Of a stretch of DNA of 64,000 bases, positions 7,439 to 16,198 are shown in pieces. Every line of letters begins with the position of its first letter. The first letter of the stretch is position 1. The notes below the pieces were generated by a model that saw only the letters and a program-made list of their open reading frames with translations, had not been told where the DNA came from and searched no databases. The translations under genes were made by a program, and so were the position numbers. Origin of the DNA: Chondrocystis sp. NIES-4102 (GTDB taxonomy: Bacteria; Cyanobacteriota; Cyanobacteriia; Cyanobacteriales; Xenococcaceae); the NCBI GenBank assembly GCA_002368355.1, contig AP018281.1, positions 1,426,001 to 1,490,000 of the forward strand, read 5' to 3'.

Positions 7439-8518
7439 TTAGTTGTTTGTTTGAGCTACTTCTTGAACTTGAACTGGTTTGGGTAATAGTTTTAGTTGAT
7501 AAAATGTATCCGCTATTTGCTGTTGCTCCTTAATTACCTCTGGTTTGATAGTTTCAATACCACTAGGACGACGTTGTAAGACTTCTTCTAATACCGCTAC
7601 GTCAATACCTAATTCAGGTGATAAAAGCTGTGCTGCTTCTGTAACATGGGTATTTGCCCAGATATCCGCTTTTTCCGTTTCTTCTAAAATTATTTGGATT
7701 CTTTCCCAATGGCGATCGGCGAAAGATTGATCTGCTAAATAAAACTCTCGATTTGCGACTAATCCCTCTCCATCTTCCAATATGCGGGCATTTGTCGCCT
7801 GTTTTGCTGCTGTATAGAAAGGATCCCAAATCGCCCAAGCATCTACACTACCTTGCTCGAAGGCAGCCCTGGCATCGGCAGGAGGCAAAAACACTGTTTC
7901 CACCTCTTCATATTTAATATTTGCTGCTTCTAAAGCCTTGACTAGCAGGTAATGTACATTAGAACCCTTATTTAAAGCAATTTTTTTACCTTTAAGATCC
8001 TTTACTGTTTTGATGGTTGAGTCTTGATGGACTAAGATGCCTTCAGCTTTGGGGTTGGGTGTTTGATTGGCAATATATTTTAAGGGTACTCCAGCAGCTT
8101 GAGCAAATAAAGGAGGTGCTTCTCCCGTGTGTCCAAAGTCGATACTACCTGCATTAATAGCTTCTAATAGTTGAGGTCCTGCAGGAAAGAGAACCCACTG
8201 TACCGTAATACCTTGACTTTTGAAACGTTGTTCTAAATTTTCTCTGGCTTTAAGGATTGATAGTGTTCCAAACTTCTGATATCCAATCCGAATAACTCGA
8301 TTTTCAACTTCGTCACCAGAATTACTTGTACCCACAGAAGAAGTAACTGGGGAAATGGCATTAGTTGAGTTGACAGAATCGCTAGGAATACAGGCTGTTA
8401 AAGTCGTACTTAATCCCAAACCTATTATAAGTAGAAGCGAACTAGGTCGAAGATAGAAGCAAAACGTAGGGAAATAACTTGAAATATTTTTGAAAAATAA
8501 TGTTGAGCGAAAAACCAC
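7439..8518 (-). CDS. ssuA: Aliphatic sulfonate-binding lipoprotein
   Basis: A 359-aa periplasmic binding protein of the SsuA/NMT1-like family. A lipoprotein signal peptide ends in the lipobox LTAC with Cys43. The mature part has the [15 protein letters not shown] start and a [12 protein letters not shown] segment typical of sulfonate binders. It starts at GTG (8516-8518), with GAGGG about eight bases upstream. It is the first gene of the minus-strand operon to sfnG', and diverges from the NIL-domain gene, so the operon promoter should lie in 8519-8665. Confidence 0.9.
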   Translation of the reverse strand: MVFRSTLFFKNISSYFPTFCFYLRPSSLLLIIGLGLSTTLTACIPSDSVNSTNAISPVTSSVGTSNSGDEVENRVIRIGYQKFGTLSILKARENLEQRFKSQGITVQWVLFPAGPQLLEAINAGSIDFGHTGEAPPLFAQAAGVPLKYIANQTPNPKAEGILVHQDSTIKTVKDLKGKKIALNKGSNVHYLLVKALEAANIKYEEVETVFLPPADARAAFEQGSVDAWAIWDPFYTAAKQATNARILEDGEGLVANREFYLADQSFADRHWERIQIILEETEKADIWANTHVTEAAQLLSPELGIDVAVLEEVLQRRPSGIETIKPEVIKEQQQIADTFYQLKLLPKPVQVQEVAQTNN

Positions 8519-8665
8519 GATTTAACCCTCTTTTATTTGGAGAGTGGAAGTAGACTGTTTTATATTAAAACACAAATTAATCAAAAATGTATTTTATTTC
8601 ATTTACAAATCACACAAGATCGAAATATAATTCAAAAAAGTTAAAAGTCAAAGCAATATGAATTT
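8519..8665. promoter_or_regulatory. Divergent regulatory region between ssuA and the NIL-domain gene
   Basis: A 147-bp AT-rich spacer separates two divergent sulfur gene groups. It must carry both promoters, and a shared sulfur-responsive operator (for example for a CysR- or LysR-type regulator) is likely. I could not assign a specific motif. Confidence 0.5.
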
Positions 8666-8977
8666 ATGAGCAAAGCGAACTTAGCCAAGATCTCTAACGA
8701 TTCTCCTAATCAAAATGACTTTACTCAGGTACGACTACAGATTTTCTTTCCTAATTACTACCAGCAACCTCTGTTATCACTCTTAACTAGTAATTGCGCT
8801 GTAGCTTTTAACGTTACTAAATCGAGACTAGACAGCGATTATGAATTTAGGGGGCAATTAGATCTTGAACTGCGAGGTACGATTCCACAAATTTGTTGTG
8901 GACTTGCTTATTTAGAATCTCTCGACCTCAAAATTATTGGTAAAGCCAATAGCGATCGCGATAGTTGGTATTACTAA
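8666..8977 (+). CDS. NIL-domain protein, sulfur-linked
   Basis: A 103-aa soluble protein of the NIL ligand-binding fold, the ferredoxin-like domain also found at the C-terminus of methionine ABC ATPases. Residues 21-100 match the cyanobacterial NIL proteins that usually lie beside sulfate or methionine uptake genes: VRLQIFFPNYYQQPLLS, then LDLELRGTIPQICCGLAYLESLDLKI and the terminal DSWYY. No DNA-binding or membrane part is seen. It lies 41 bp before serine acetyltransferase and diverges from ssuA, so a role in sensing or handling a sulfur amino acid is likely. CC at about 78-79 could be redox-active, which is speculation. Confidence 0.85.
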   Translation: MSKANLAKISNDSPNQNDFTQVRLQIFFPNYYQQPLLSLLTSNCAVAFNVTKSRLDSDYEFRGQLDLELRGTIPQICCGLAYLESLDLKIIGKANSDRDSWYY

Positions 8978-9018
8978 AACCTGATAGTTGCATTTATATA
9001 ATAAGCTCCTTCTAAATT

Positions 9019-9807
9019 ATGAACCTTAGTCCACTTCCAACCAATCCTCAAGAAGATAATGTTGTCCAGACTACTAGCATTTTTCAACTGTTAAAATCAG
9101 ATCTCCTCACGACTAAAAAACTCTCAAACCAAAACCTTTTAGAATTATTATTTTGCTCACCTGGATTGCAAGCATTATTTCTGCATCGGGGAGCTAATTG
9201 GCTTGAGGGTTTAAAAATTCCGCTTCTGCCTCGGTTCATTTCTGCCTTAAAACGTTTTATGACAGGAATTGAAATTCATCCTGGGGCTAAAATAGGTAAG
9301 GGTGTTTTGATTTGTCATGGTTCTGGAGTTGTAATCGGTGAAACAGCGATTATTGGCGATGGAAGTCTTATCTATCAAGATGTTACTTTGGGCGGAACTG
9401 GTAAAGAGGCAGGCAAACGTCATCCAACTCTTGGGAAAAATGTGATAGTTGAGCCTGGGGCTAAAGTTTTAGGCAACATTAAAATTGGTGATAATGTTCG
9501 TATCTGCGCAGGTGCAGTTGTACTGCGAAATGTTCCAGATAATAGTGTAGTTGCGGGTGTACCTGGAAGAATAATCTATTCAGACTGGAATCTTAATTCT
9601 CAATCTGAGCAAGAATTAAAAATAGATCGGCAAGCTCAAATTATCCAAAATTTATTCAAACGAATTAAGCTACTTGAAAATCAAGTGGAAAATTGGAAAT
9701 CAAAATCTAATTGTTTGTCAGATGCCTGCATAGTAGATGTTCAAGCTAATCTCCACTCTGAATCGGATGATCTGATTGAAGAATTTTTAGAAGGTGCTGG
9801 AATTTAA
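9019..9807 (+). CDS. cysE: Serine O-acetyltransferase
   Basis: A 262-aa acetyltransferase that makes O-acetyl-L-serine from serine and acetyl-CoA, the carbon acceptor for sulfide in cysteine synthesis. After an N-terminal helical part comes a left-handed beta-helix of hexapeptide repeats (about 92-190), with the SAT motifs GIEIHPGAKIGKG, HGSGVVIGE, DVTLGGTGK and AGVPGRII. A coiled segment follows, and the chain ends EGAGI. A C-terminal Ile is the residue that docks into O-acetylserine sulfhydrylase in the cysteine synthase complex. Its form is like the short EpsC or SrpH type; srpH is the name used for a sulfur-regulated plasmid copy in Synechococcus. Its place in the sulfur island suggests it is the sulfur-regulated copy. 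Confidence 0.92.
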   Translation: MNLSPLPTNPQEDNVVQTTSIFQLLKSDLLTTKKLSNQNLLELLFCSPGLQALFLHRGANWLEGLKIPLLPRFISALKRFMTGIEIHPGAKIGKGVLICHGSGVVIGETAIIGDGSLIYQDVTLGGTGKEAGKRHPTLGKNVIVEPGAKVLGNIKIGDNVRICAGAVVLRNVPDNSVVAGVPGRIIYSDWNLNSQSEQELKIDRQAQIIQNLFKRIKLLENQVENWKSKSNCLSDACIVDVQANLHSESDDLIEEFLEGAGI

Positions 9808-9901
9808 GTAACTAAGCACAATTGCTAATAAAACTTGTATCCAGATTAATTGTCAGTGTTTTAGATAAATTAAGCGAAATAAAAAAATGTCTTCGTAGCT
9901 C

Positions 9902-10393
9902 ATGTTTATTGCTGCTTCTGATTGGAAACAAATTATATTTAGACTGACGTTAGCACTAATAATTGGGTGTGTGATCGGTATTAATCGTCAGCAAGGAGGT
10001 AGACCTGCAGGGATGAGAACATTCATGTTAGTCTCTATGGGATCTGCTTTGTTTGTGATGATTCCTTTATTAGTAGAAGGAGAAAGTCCTTATGCAACAA
10101 CCAATGCCTTAAGTCGGACTATTCAAGGAGTGACAACAGGAGTTGGTTTTCTGGGAGCGGGACTAATCTTACAGGAATCTTCTCCAAAATCCAAAATACC
10201 AAAAATTAAGGGTTTGACCACTGCAGCATCGATTTGGGTAGCTGCTGCATTAGGGGCAGCAATGGGCTGTGGTTTATGGCAAATAGGCTTATACGGGGCT
10301 TTTTTAACTGCGGTCGCAGTGACGGAAGCCACGGGATTTCACATCCCGTGGTCGCATCACTTTAATAACCTTGAGTGGCGAAAGAGCGGATGA
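9902..10393 (+). CDS. MgtC/SapB-family membrane protein with altered C-terminus
   Basis: A 163-aa protein with the MgtC N-terminal domain: four or so membrane helices and the motifs RLTLALIIGCVIGINRQ, RPAGMRTFMLVSMGSALF, GVGFLGAGLI and KGLTTAASIWVAAALG. In this family the last helix is followed by a short charged tail. Here helix five breaks into TEATGFHIPWSHHFNNLEWRKSG, which is encoded over a 9-bp perfect hairpin (10329-10351). The natural tail thus seems to have been replaced by an inserted palindrome. The function (Mg or phosphate homeostasis, or acid response) is only known in general. It is 94 bp after cysE. Confidence 0.8.
   Translation: MFIAASDWKQIIFRLTLALIIGCVIGINRQQGGRPAGMRTFMLVSMGSALFVMIPLLVEGESPYATTNALSRTIQGVTTGVGFLGAGLILQESSPKSKIPKIKGLTTAASIWVAAALGAAMGCGLWQIGLYGAFLTAVAVTEATGFHIPWSHHFNNLEWRKSG
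10329..10351 (+). repeat. Palindrome inside the 3' end of the MgtC-like gene
   Basis: CCACGGGAT (10329-10337) and ATCCCGTGG (10343-10351) form a perfect 9-bp stem with loop TTCAC. The preceding GGAAG gives GGAAGCC-stem, a form often seen at right ends of IS200/IS605-type elements. It is not followed by a T run, so it is not a normal terminator. Read as a relic or mini-element inserted in the gene. Confidence 0.5.
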
Positions 10394-10490
10394 GACGTTC
10401 CCACTTACTGCGGAAAAATCAATTTAAGAAAATGTCAACTTTGAGTCAAATAGATATTCATTCTAATCAAAAAAATAATCGGGAAAAACT

Positions 10491-10679
10491 ATGATTAAAA
10501 AAGATTTTTTATTCCCCTCAACTTGCCGTTTCTGTCAGTTTTACCAGTTTAATGGAGGTCAAGGCAGAGGTAATTGTGGTCAACTAAATGTTGGCGTTTA
10601 TGGTCATTGGCATTCCTGCCGTTTAGCTTTACCACCTTTTGCACCATCCTGGGAAAAAGCTAATCAGGAAATGATCTAA
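10491..10679 (+). CDS. Small cysteine-containing protein
   Basis: A 62-aa protein with four Cys in a C-x2-C...C...C layout (CRFC near 12-15, NCGQL near 29, SCRL near 43) that could bind zinc or iron. It starts MIKKDFLFPSTC and ends in a Pro- and Trp-rich segment, PPFAPSWEKA. I recall similar small proteins as conserved hypotheticals in cyanobacteria, with no known function. It lies alone between the MgtC-like gene and methanethiol oxidase. No transmembrane part. Confidence 0.7.
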   Translation: MIKKDFLFPSTCRFCQFYQFNGGQGRGNCGQLNVGVYGHWHSCRLALPPFAPSWEKANQEMI

Positions 10680-10994
10680 TAATGATTACCATTGGATTAT
10701 ATAGAGGACAATAAAAGTTATAGGAGTGATAGACTCAATATATAGTAGTTATTACTCAACAGTAGAAAGGTCAAAGCTAATATCATCATCCCATCAGGGT
10801 ATTAACCAGCACATAGGGTGTATCCTGCAATTTATCAGGATATTGATATTGCTATGTAAAATCACAACCAGAATTACACATTTCCAAATGGGGTTACTTG
10901 AGGATTTGAAACAAAATTTAATTGTATTTCAGGTTTTCGGTGATTTTAAATCATATTAAATATAGACAAAAAAACTTTTAAAGGAAATAAAAAT
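10680..10994. other. Leader region upstream of methanethiol oxidase
   Basis: 315 bp without a convincing gene. A GTG-initiated 77-codon frame across it has no ribosome site and no family resemblance. It contains TATCCTG (10821-10827) and CAGGATA (10836-10842), an inverted repeat with an 8-nt spacer, about 155 bp before the next ATG. This could be an operator or RNA stem; I see no known riboswitch consensus. Confidence 0.45.
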
Positions 10995-12344
10995 ATGGCA
11001 CATTCATGTTGTGGTCCTGGCTATGCGTCTCCTCAAATAGCAATGCAAGCAGAACCAGAGAAAATTCTATACGCGATCGCACTTTATACTGGAACAGGAA
11101 TCGAACAACCCGATTATTTAGCTACTATAGATGTTGATCCAAATTCCTCTACTTATTCTCAGATAATCCATCGTCTCCCTATGCCTTATATTGGGGATGA
11201 ATTACATCATTTTGGTTGGAATGCCTGTAGTTCTTGTCATGGAGATAGCAGTAAATCTCGTAGATTTTTAGTTATACCAGGAATTCGTTCTAGTCGCATC
11301 TATATTTTGGACACAGCAGACCCCAAAGCCCCTAAAATTCATAAAATAATTGAGCCAGAAACTATCAAATCTAAGACTAATCTCAGTGCGCCCCACACTG
11401 TTCATTGTTTAGCCAATAGTGAAATTATGATTTCTATGTTGGGAGATAGTCAGGGTAATGCCCCAGGAGGCTTTTTGCTTCTAAATGATAATTTTGAAAT
11501 TATCGGTAGATGGGAAGAAAATAACGACCTAAAATTTAACTATGATTTTTGGTATCAGCCTCGTCACAACGTTATGGTAAGCAGTGAGTGGGCTGCGCCT
11601 AAAACCTTTTATCCAGGCTTTGATTTAAATGATGTTCAAGCTGGTAATTATGGTCAACGATTACATTTTTGGGATTGGCAACAACAGAAAATTATTCAAA
11701 CTACTGATTTAGGAGAAGAAGGTCTAATCCCCCTAGAAGTTCGTTTCCATCATAATCCTGATAGTATGCACGGATATGTTGGTGCTGCTTTGGCTAGTAA
11801 TATTTGGCACTGGTACAAAAATGATACACAATGGCAAGTAGAAAAAGTTATTGATGTGCCTGCGGTTGAACTTGAAGGCTGGTCTTTTCCTGTTCCCTCT
11901 TTAATTACAGACATACTTATCTCCCTTGACGATCGCTATCTTTATTTTTCTAATTGGTTACACGGTGATATACGTCAGTATGACATTAGCGATCCTGCTC
12001 AACCTAAGCTGACAGGACAGGTTTGGTGTGGAGGATTATTAGGCAAAACAATTGAGGTTAAGGGACAGCAGCTATATGGAGGTCCACAAATGCTGCAACT
12101 AAGTCTAGATGGCAAACGTCTATATGTTACCAATTCACTTTTTAGCACTTGGGATAATCAGTTTTATCCAGATTTAGCTTCCAAAGGTTCTTATATGCTG
12201 CAAATTGATTGTAATCTTGAGGAGGGAGGACTGGAAATTAATCAAGATTTTTATATAGACTTTGGGAAAGAACCTAACGGAGCAGCCCGCGCCCATGAGA
12301 TGCGCTATCCAGGCGGAGATTGCACATCCGATATTTGGCTCTAA
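10995..12344 (+). CDS. Methanethiol oxidase / selenium-binding protein SBP56 family
   Basis: A 449-aa protein of the SELENBP1/SBP56 family. Bacterial members oxidise methanethiol to formaldehyde, sulfide and H2O2. It starts [13 protein letters not shown], has the conserved [11 protein letters not shown] motif (about 74-84) and the His-rich segments [25 protein letters not shown] and [17 protein letters not shown] at the C-terminus, which carry the presumed copper ligands of the beta-propeller. Length matches the family. No signal peptide is visible, unlike some periplasmic methanethiol oxidases. AAAGGAAATAAAAAT precedes the ATG. The ferredoxin gene follows after 19 bp, and nearby ssu and sfnG genes support a role in organic sulfur breakdown. 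Confidence 0.9.
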   Translation: MAHSCCGPGYASPQIAMQAEPEKILYAIALYTGTGIEQPDYLATIDVDPNSSTYSQIIHRLPMPYIGDELHHFGWNACSSCHGDSSKSRRFLVIPGIRSSRIYILDTADPKAPKIHKIIEPETIKSKTNLSAPHTVHCLANSEIMISMLGDSQGNAPGGFLLLNDNFEIIGRWEENNDLKFNYDFWYQPRHNVMVSSEWAAPKTFYPGFDLNDVQAGNYGQRLHFWDWQQQKIIQTTDLGEEGLIPLEVRFHHNPDSMHGYVGAALASNIWHWYKNDTQWQVEKVIDVPAVELEGWSFPVPSLITDILISLDDRYLYFSNWLHGDIRQYDISDPAQPKLTGQVWCGGLLGKTIEVKGQQLYGGPQMLQLSLDGKRLYVTNSLFSTWDNQFYPDLASKGSYMLQIDCNLEEGGLEINQDFYIDFGKEPNGAARAHEMRYPGGDCTSDIWL

Positions 12345-12363
12345 TCTTGAAAACAGATGAAAT

Positions 12364-12675
12364 ATGAAAACTTATCGCATTGAATTAATCAATCGAGATA
12401 ATTTTACCCTAGAGATAACAGCAGATAAATATATTTTAGAAGGGATTGAACAGGCTGGATTATCCTTACCTGTAGGCTGCCGTTATGGAGCTTGTATTAC
12501 CTGTGCTGCCAAATTAATTAAAGGCAAGGTAGATCAATCCCAAGCCATTTGTCTGAAACCAGAACAAATCAAAGCTGGATATGTTTTACTGTGTATTGCC
12601 AAAGCCCGCTCCTCTTGTACGTTTGAAGTTGGCTTGGAATCTCAAGCAGGTTTATATTTCAATCCTTTCCTTTGA
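12364..12675 (+). CDS. Plant-type [2Fe-2S] ferredoxin
   Basis: A 103-aa electron carrier. The cluster ligands are Cys39, Cys44 and Cys47 in GCRYGACITC and Cys77 in YVLLCIA, the normal C-x4-C-x2-C...C order. The protein differs from photosynthetic PetF in its longer C-terminus (SQAGLYFNPFL) and in a less acidic surface, so it is probably a specialised isoform. It is 19 bp after the methanethiol oxidase gene and its end overlaps the convergent cupin-flavoprotein gene by 24 bp. Possible partners are that flavoprotein or an oxygenase; this is inferred from position only. Confidence 0.9.
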   Translation: MKTYRIELINRDNFTLEITADKYILEGIEQAGLSLPVGCRYGACITCAAKLIKGKVDQSQAICLKPEQIKAGYVLLCIAKARSSCTFEVGLESQAGLYFNPFL

Positions 12676-14604
12676 TTGCAGGGTAAGCAATTGCTGTGCT
12701 AATGTTTGAGCCTGTTGACGAATCTCAGCTACTGCAGTGGTTTCCCACAGGCAACCTTTTAGAGGTGAACCTAAAGTAAAGAGTAAATTGGATATTTCAC
12801 CTGCACTATTAATGAGTGCGCCATTGGCAGCTACTTCTAAACCGAGATTAAGAGGATCTGGTTTAATTAGACCTGAATTGAGTAAATTGTTAACTAAAGG
12901 ATGCTCTAGTTGCCGATAATTGGATTGTGAACCTGCACAATTAATAACTACTCCTACTGGTAAATTCAAAATATCTTTACTACATCGCTGGCGAATTGAG
13001 ACATTTACCCCCTGACTATTCTCGTTATAGGCTTGAATACGCCCTGCTATTAAATGTAATTGTCCTGCTGCCATTTTAAGATCAAGACGTTGATGAATAA
13101 CACTAGAGACTCGATGACGATGAATTTCCCAATAAGATCGAAGATGACGTAAAAATCTTTGTTTTTCAGCGATCGCTAGAGATTGCCAGATTACTTGAGT
13201 ATGGGGACGAAGTGAATTGATTACAGATTGCCAGTTGCTTCCTTCTATTTGGGCAGTAGCTATTTCTTGTCTAATTTGACGCATTAGAGAACTAATTTTT
13301 GTCGGTAAGGCTTGGGACTCGAACAAAAATGGATAAGGAGTTGTTGAGGTATGGGCTTGAGGAAATAAACCATGACGCGAAACAACATAAATTTGACCTC
13401 GATGTTTTTGTTCTTCTAATGCCAAGATCGCATCTATAGCACTTAATCCCGAACCAATAATCAAAATCCCTTGATCAGCAGGTATGGCAGCTAATCGAGA
13501 TGGTGTAGACCAAAAGCGAAAGTAACGATTACTTTGATAAAAAGCAGGATCGGCGACTTGAGGATCTGCTGGTGGAAAATTTCCCCAAGCCAAGACAACT
13601 TGGTCAGCTTCAATACTTTTACCATTATTAAAGTAAATAGTAGCCTGTTGGGCATCTGTTTTTAGAGCGATCGCATTACAAGTTAATCTCTCTAAATTAA
13701 CACCTATCGCCCCTGCTTCTGCTTTGGCTAAAATTGAACGAATATACTCACCGTAAACTTTTCTAGATACAAAATCATCTTTGCTGATACCTGATTCTCG
13801 CGTTTGCAACCAATCCCAAAAATGATCTTGCTCTTTGGCAAAAGCACTCATCTTACCAGTGGGAACATTTAGCAGATGACCATCCCAATTAGTACTGTAA
13901 GCAATTCCCTCCCCAACTAAAGGACGACTTTCGATTAACTTAATTTGAAGATTAGAGACGGCGTTTTTAAGTAGATGTACCGCCACCATCGACCCACTAA
14001 AACCTCCACCTATAATTGCAATGGTTTTTTTCTTTGAGGGAAATCCCTTACTTTGAGCGGGGTTATCAATTAGTCTTTTTTGATTGTTGGCTGTAACATT
14101 AGAAAATTGCCATTGTTTCTGGGTTAAATCATAGACTTTCATCTGTTGTAATGGTTTTACATAGACATTAAGAGTAATGAGATTTTGGTTAGAAGTATTA
14201 GCAAGTTGATGAATTTGAGCGTAATCTACTCCCACTAATTCATTTGCTTGTAGATCTTTTTCTTCCTCCAGTAGGGGAAAAAATTTATTGTTGAGAATAT
14301 AAGTTCTAGAAGTAAGCGTCCCTCGATATACACGCGTTACATTCAAACAATCACCATGATCATGAATTGGACTTGATTGTCCTGGCTGCCAACAAACTAC
14401 AATAATCTCACAGTTAGAATCACGATAGAGAATTTGACGTTGATAATTTTCGCATCTAAAGCAAATATAATCCTCAATTGCCAGATCTCTTAAATCTAGT
14501 CTCGCTACCCAGTCTTGTAATTGAGTTAATTTAAGATCCTTTGTAGCAACTTTCTCAAGCTCCATAATTAAGTCCTTGAGATTTAATATTGTAAGATTTT
14601 GCAT
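12652..14604 (-). CDS. Cysteine-dioxygenase-like cupin fused to FAD/NAD(P)-binding protein
   Basis: A 650-aa fusion. Residues 1 to about 165 form a cupin of the cysteine dioxygenase type: His81 and His83 in PIHDHGDC, a third ligand His132 and Tyr148 in NVYVKPL. Residues about 193-640 are an FAD/NAD(P)-binding protein of the YdhS/NAD_binding_9 type: IAIIGGGFSGSM, LLNVPTGKMSAFA, ILIIGSGLSAIDA and INCAGSQSNY. The first half would oxidise cysteine or another thiol to a sulfinate; the second is a flavoprotein of unknown reaction. A second start at Met14 (MELEKV) with AAGGA upstream fits cysteine-dioxygenase N-termini better. It converges on the ferredoxin gene with 24 bp overlap. Confidence 0.85.
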   Translation of the reverse strand: MQNLTILNLKDLIMELEKVATKDLKLTQLQDWVARLDLRDLAIEDYICFRCENYQRQILYRDSNCEIIVVCWQPGQSSPIHDHGDCLNVTRVYRGTLTSRTYILNNKFFPLLEEEKDLQANELVGVDYAQIHQLANTSNQNLITLNVYVKPLQQMKVYDLTQKQWQFSNVTANNQKRLIDNPAQSKGFPSKKKTIAIIGGGFSGSMVAVHLLKNAVSNLQIKLIESRPLVGEGIAYSTNWDGHLLNVPTGKMSAFAKEQDHFWDWLQTRESGISKDDFVSRKVYGEYIRSILAKAEAGAIGVNLERLTCNAIALKTDAQQATIYFNNGKSIEADQVVLAWGNFPPADPQVADPAFYQSNRYFRFWSTPSRLAAIPADQGILIIGSGLSAIDAILALEEQKHRGQIYVVSRHGLFPQAHTSTTPYPFLFESQALPTKISSLMRQIRQEIATAQIEGSNWQSVINSLRPHTQVIWQSLAIAEKQRFLRHLRSYWEIHRHRVSSVIHQRLDLKMAAGQLHLIAGRIQAYNENSQGVNVSIRQRCSKDILNLPVGVVINCAGSQSNYRQLEHPLVNNLLNSGLIKPDPLNLGLEVAANGALINSAGEISNLLFTLGSPLKGCLWETTAVAEIRQQAQTLAQQLLTLQSKERIEI

Positions 14605-14643
14605 ATATTCACCACAGTAACTTTTAATTTATTTTCAACTGTA

Positions 14644-14665
14644 TTGTATTCGCATTTAAATACAA
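14644..14665. promoter_or_regulatory. Inverted repeat upstream of the cupin-flavoprotein gene
   Basis: TTGTATT (14644-14650) and AATACAA (14659-14665) are perfect 7-bp arms with an 8-bp spacer, 40 bp upstream of the first ATG of the minus-strand gene. Size and position fit an operator for a dimeric regulator. The rest of the 14605-14895 spacer shows no gene. Confidence 0.4.
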
Positions 14666-14895
14666 TTGCCCAGATGCTAATTGCTACAAAAGATACAAAA
14701 ATCAGACAAAATGATTAAAAGTCCATAATTAAGCAAGTCGAAAAGACTATAAATTAATTTCTTACGGATAAAATAAGATAATAAGCATGAGATCTAAACC
14801 CCTACCCTGGTTTTGGTAACGTTAATGACCATCAGGAGGCTTGATTTAAGCTAGTTTCAAAATATATTATCTTTAAAATTAATCTAGGAAAATTT

Positions 14896-16038
14896 ATGAC
14901 AGCAACATTTTGTGAATATAAGGCAGGACTAGAAGGTATACCTGTTACAAAATCTAGTATTAGTTTTGTTGACGGTCAACAAGGTATTTTAGAATATCGC
15001 GGAATTGCCATAGAAGAATTAGCAAAACACGGTAGCTTTCTAGAAACTGCATATTTACTTATCTGGGGAGAGTTGCCTAACGAGCAACAATTACTAGAAT
15101 TTGAAACAGATATTATAAATCATCGTCGAATTAAATATCGTATTCGGGACATGATGAAATGTTGTCCTGAAACTGGACATCCTATGGATGCTCTTCAAAC
15201 ATCCGCAGCAGCGTTAGGGTTATTTTACTCCCGTCGTGCCTTAGATGACCCAGAATATATTAGAAAAGCAGTAGTAAGAATTTTAGCGAAAATACCTACT
15301 ATGGTAGCTGCCTTTCATCAAATGCGTCGGGGTAATGATGCAGTAAAACCCAACGATAATCTAGATTATGCTGCAAATTTTTTGTATATGCTGACGGAGA
15401 GAAAACCCCATCCCCTAGAAGCTCAAATCTTTGATGTATGTTTAACTCTTCATGCAGAACACACCATTAATGCCTCAACTTTCTCGGCAATGGTAACAGC
15501 TTCAACTTTAACCGATCCTTATGCAGTAGTAGCTTCGGCGGTGGGAACTTTAGCAGGACCCCTTCACGGAGGCGCAAACGAAGAAGTGTTAACTATGCTT
15601 GAGGAAATTGGTTCTGTTGGTAATGTTCAGTCCTATGTAGATAATCTTATTGCCAATAAACAAAAAATTATGGGTTTTGGGCATCGAGTTTATAAAGTTA
15701 AAGATCCTAGAGCCACTATCTTACAGCAGTTGGCAGAACAATTATTTAATGAAACAGGACATGACCTTTATTATGATGTCGCTTTGGAATTAGAAAAAGT
15801 CATAGAAGCAAAATTAGGACATAAGGGGATTTATCCCAATGTCGATTTTTACTCTGGATTAGTATATCGCAAATTAGGTATTCCGAGTGATTTATTCACT
15901 CCCATTTTTGCGATCGCTCGTGTGGCAGGTTGGTTAGCCCATTGGAAAGAACAAATCGCTGTTAATCGTATCTTCCGTCCCACGCAGATTTATACAGGGG
16001 AGCGCAATGCTACTTATATTCCTATGACACAAAGATAA
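14896..16038 (+). CDS. gltA: Citrate synthase
   Basis: A 380-aa citrate synthase that condenses acetyl-CoA and oxaloacetate. The N-terminal KSSISFVDGQQGILEYRGI is typical, and the catalytic regions are visible as LHAEHTINASTF, GPLHGGANEEV and MGFGHRVYKVKDPRA. The length is that of the compact type without the long N-terminal domain of the E. coli enzyme. It supplies 2-oxoglutarate skeletons for nitrogen assimilation in the cyanobacterial TCA pathway. It stands alone with 290 bp upstream. No oddity seen. Confidence 0.96.
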   Translation: MTATFCEYKAGLEGIPVTKSSISFVDGQQGILEYRGIAIEELAKHGSFLETAYLLIWGELPNEQQLLEFETDIINHRRIKYRIRDMMKCCPETGHPMDALQTSAAALGLFYSRRALDDPEYIRKAVVRILAKIPTMVAAFHQMRRGNDAVKPNDNLDYAANFLYMLTERKPHPLEAQIFDVCLTLHAEHTINASTFSAMVTASTLTDPYAVVASAVGTLAGPLHGGANEEVLTMLEEIGSVGNVQSYVDNLIANKQKIMGFGHRVYKVKDPRATILQQLAEQLFNETGHDLYYDVALELEKVIEAKLGHKGIYPNVDFYSGLVYRKLGIPSDLFTPIFAIARVAGWLAHWKEQIAVNRIFRPTQIYTGERNATYIPMTQR

Positions 16039-16198
16039 ATTTAAATACTTGCACTAGTTATAGTTAAACGTTCCAATATAGTCTGGGTAATAATTTTTGT
16101 AAATCAAGATGTCCAAAATCATGACAAATAAAATAAATTATGCGATACCCGAAAAACGACTATAACCAAAACGCGCAACTTTACCGTTTTTATCGACT

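Noticed and set aside
10329-10351. Intrinsic terminator for cysE and the MgtC-like gene
   Set aside because: The stem is strong but lies inside the coding frame and is not followed by a T run on either strand.
10726-10959. 77-codon frame before methanethiol oxidase
   Set aside because: GTG start, no Shine-Dalgarno, composition unlike neighbouring genes and overlaps an inverted repeat. Treated as leader DNA.
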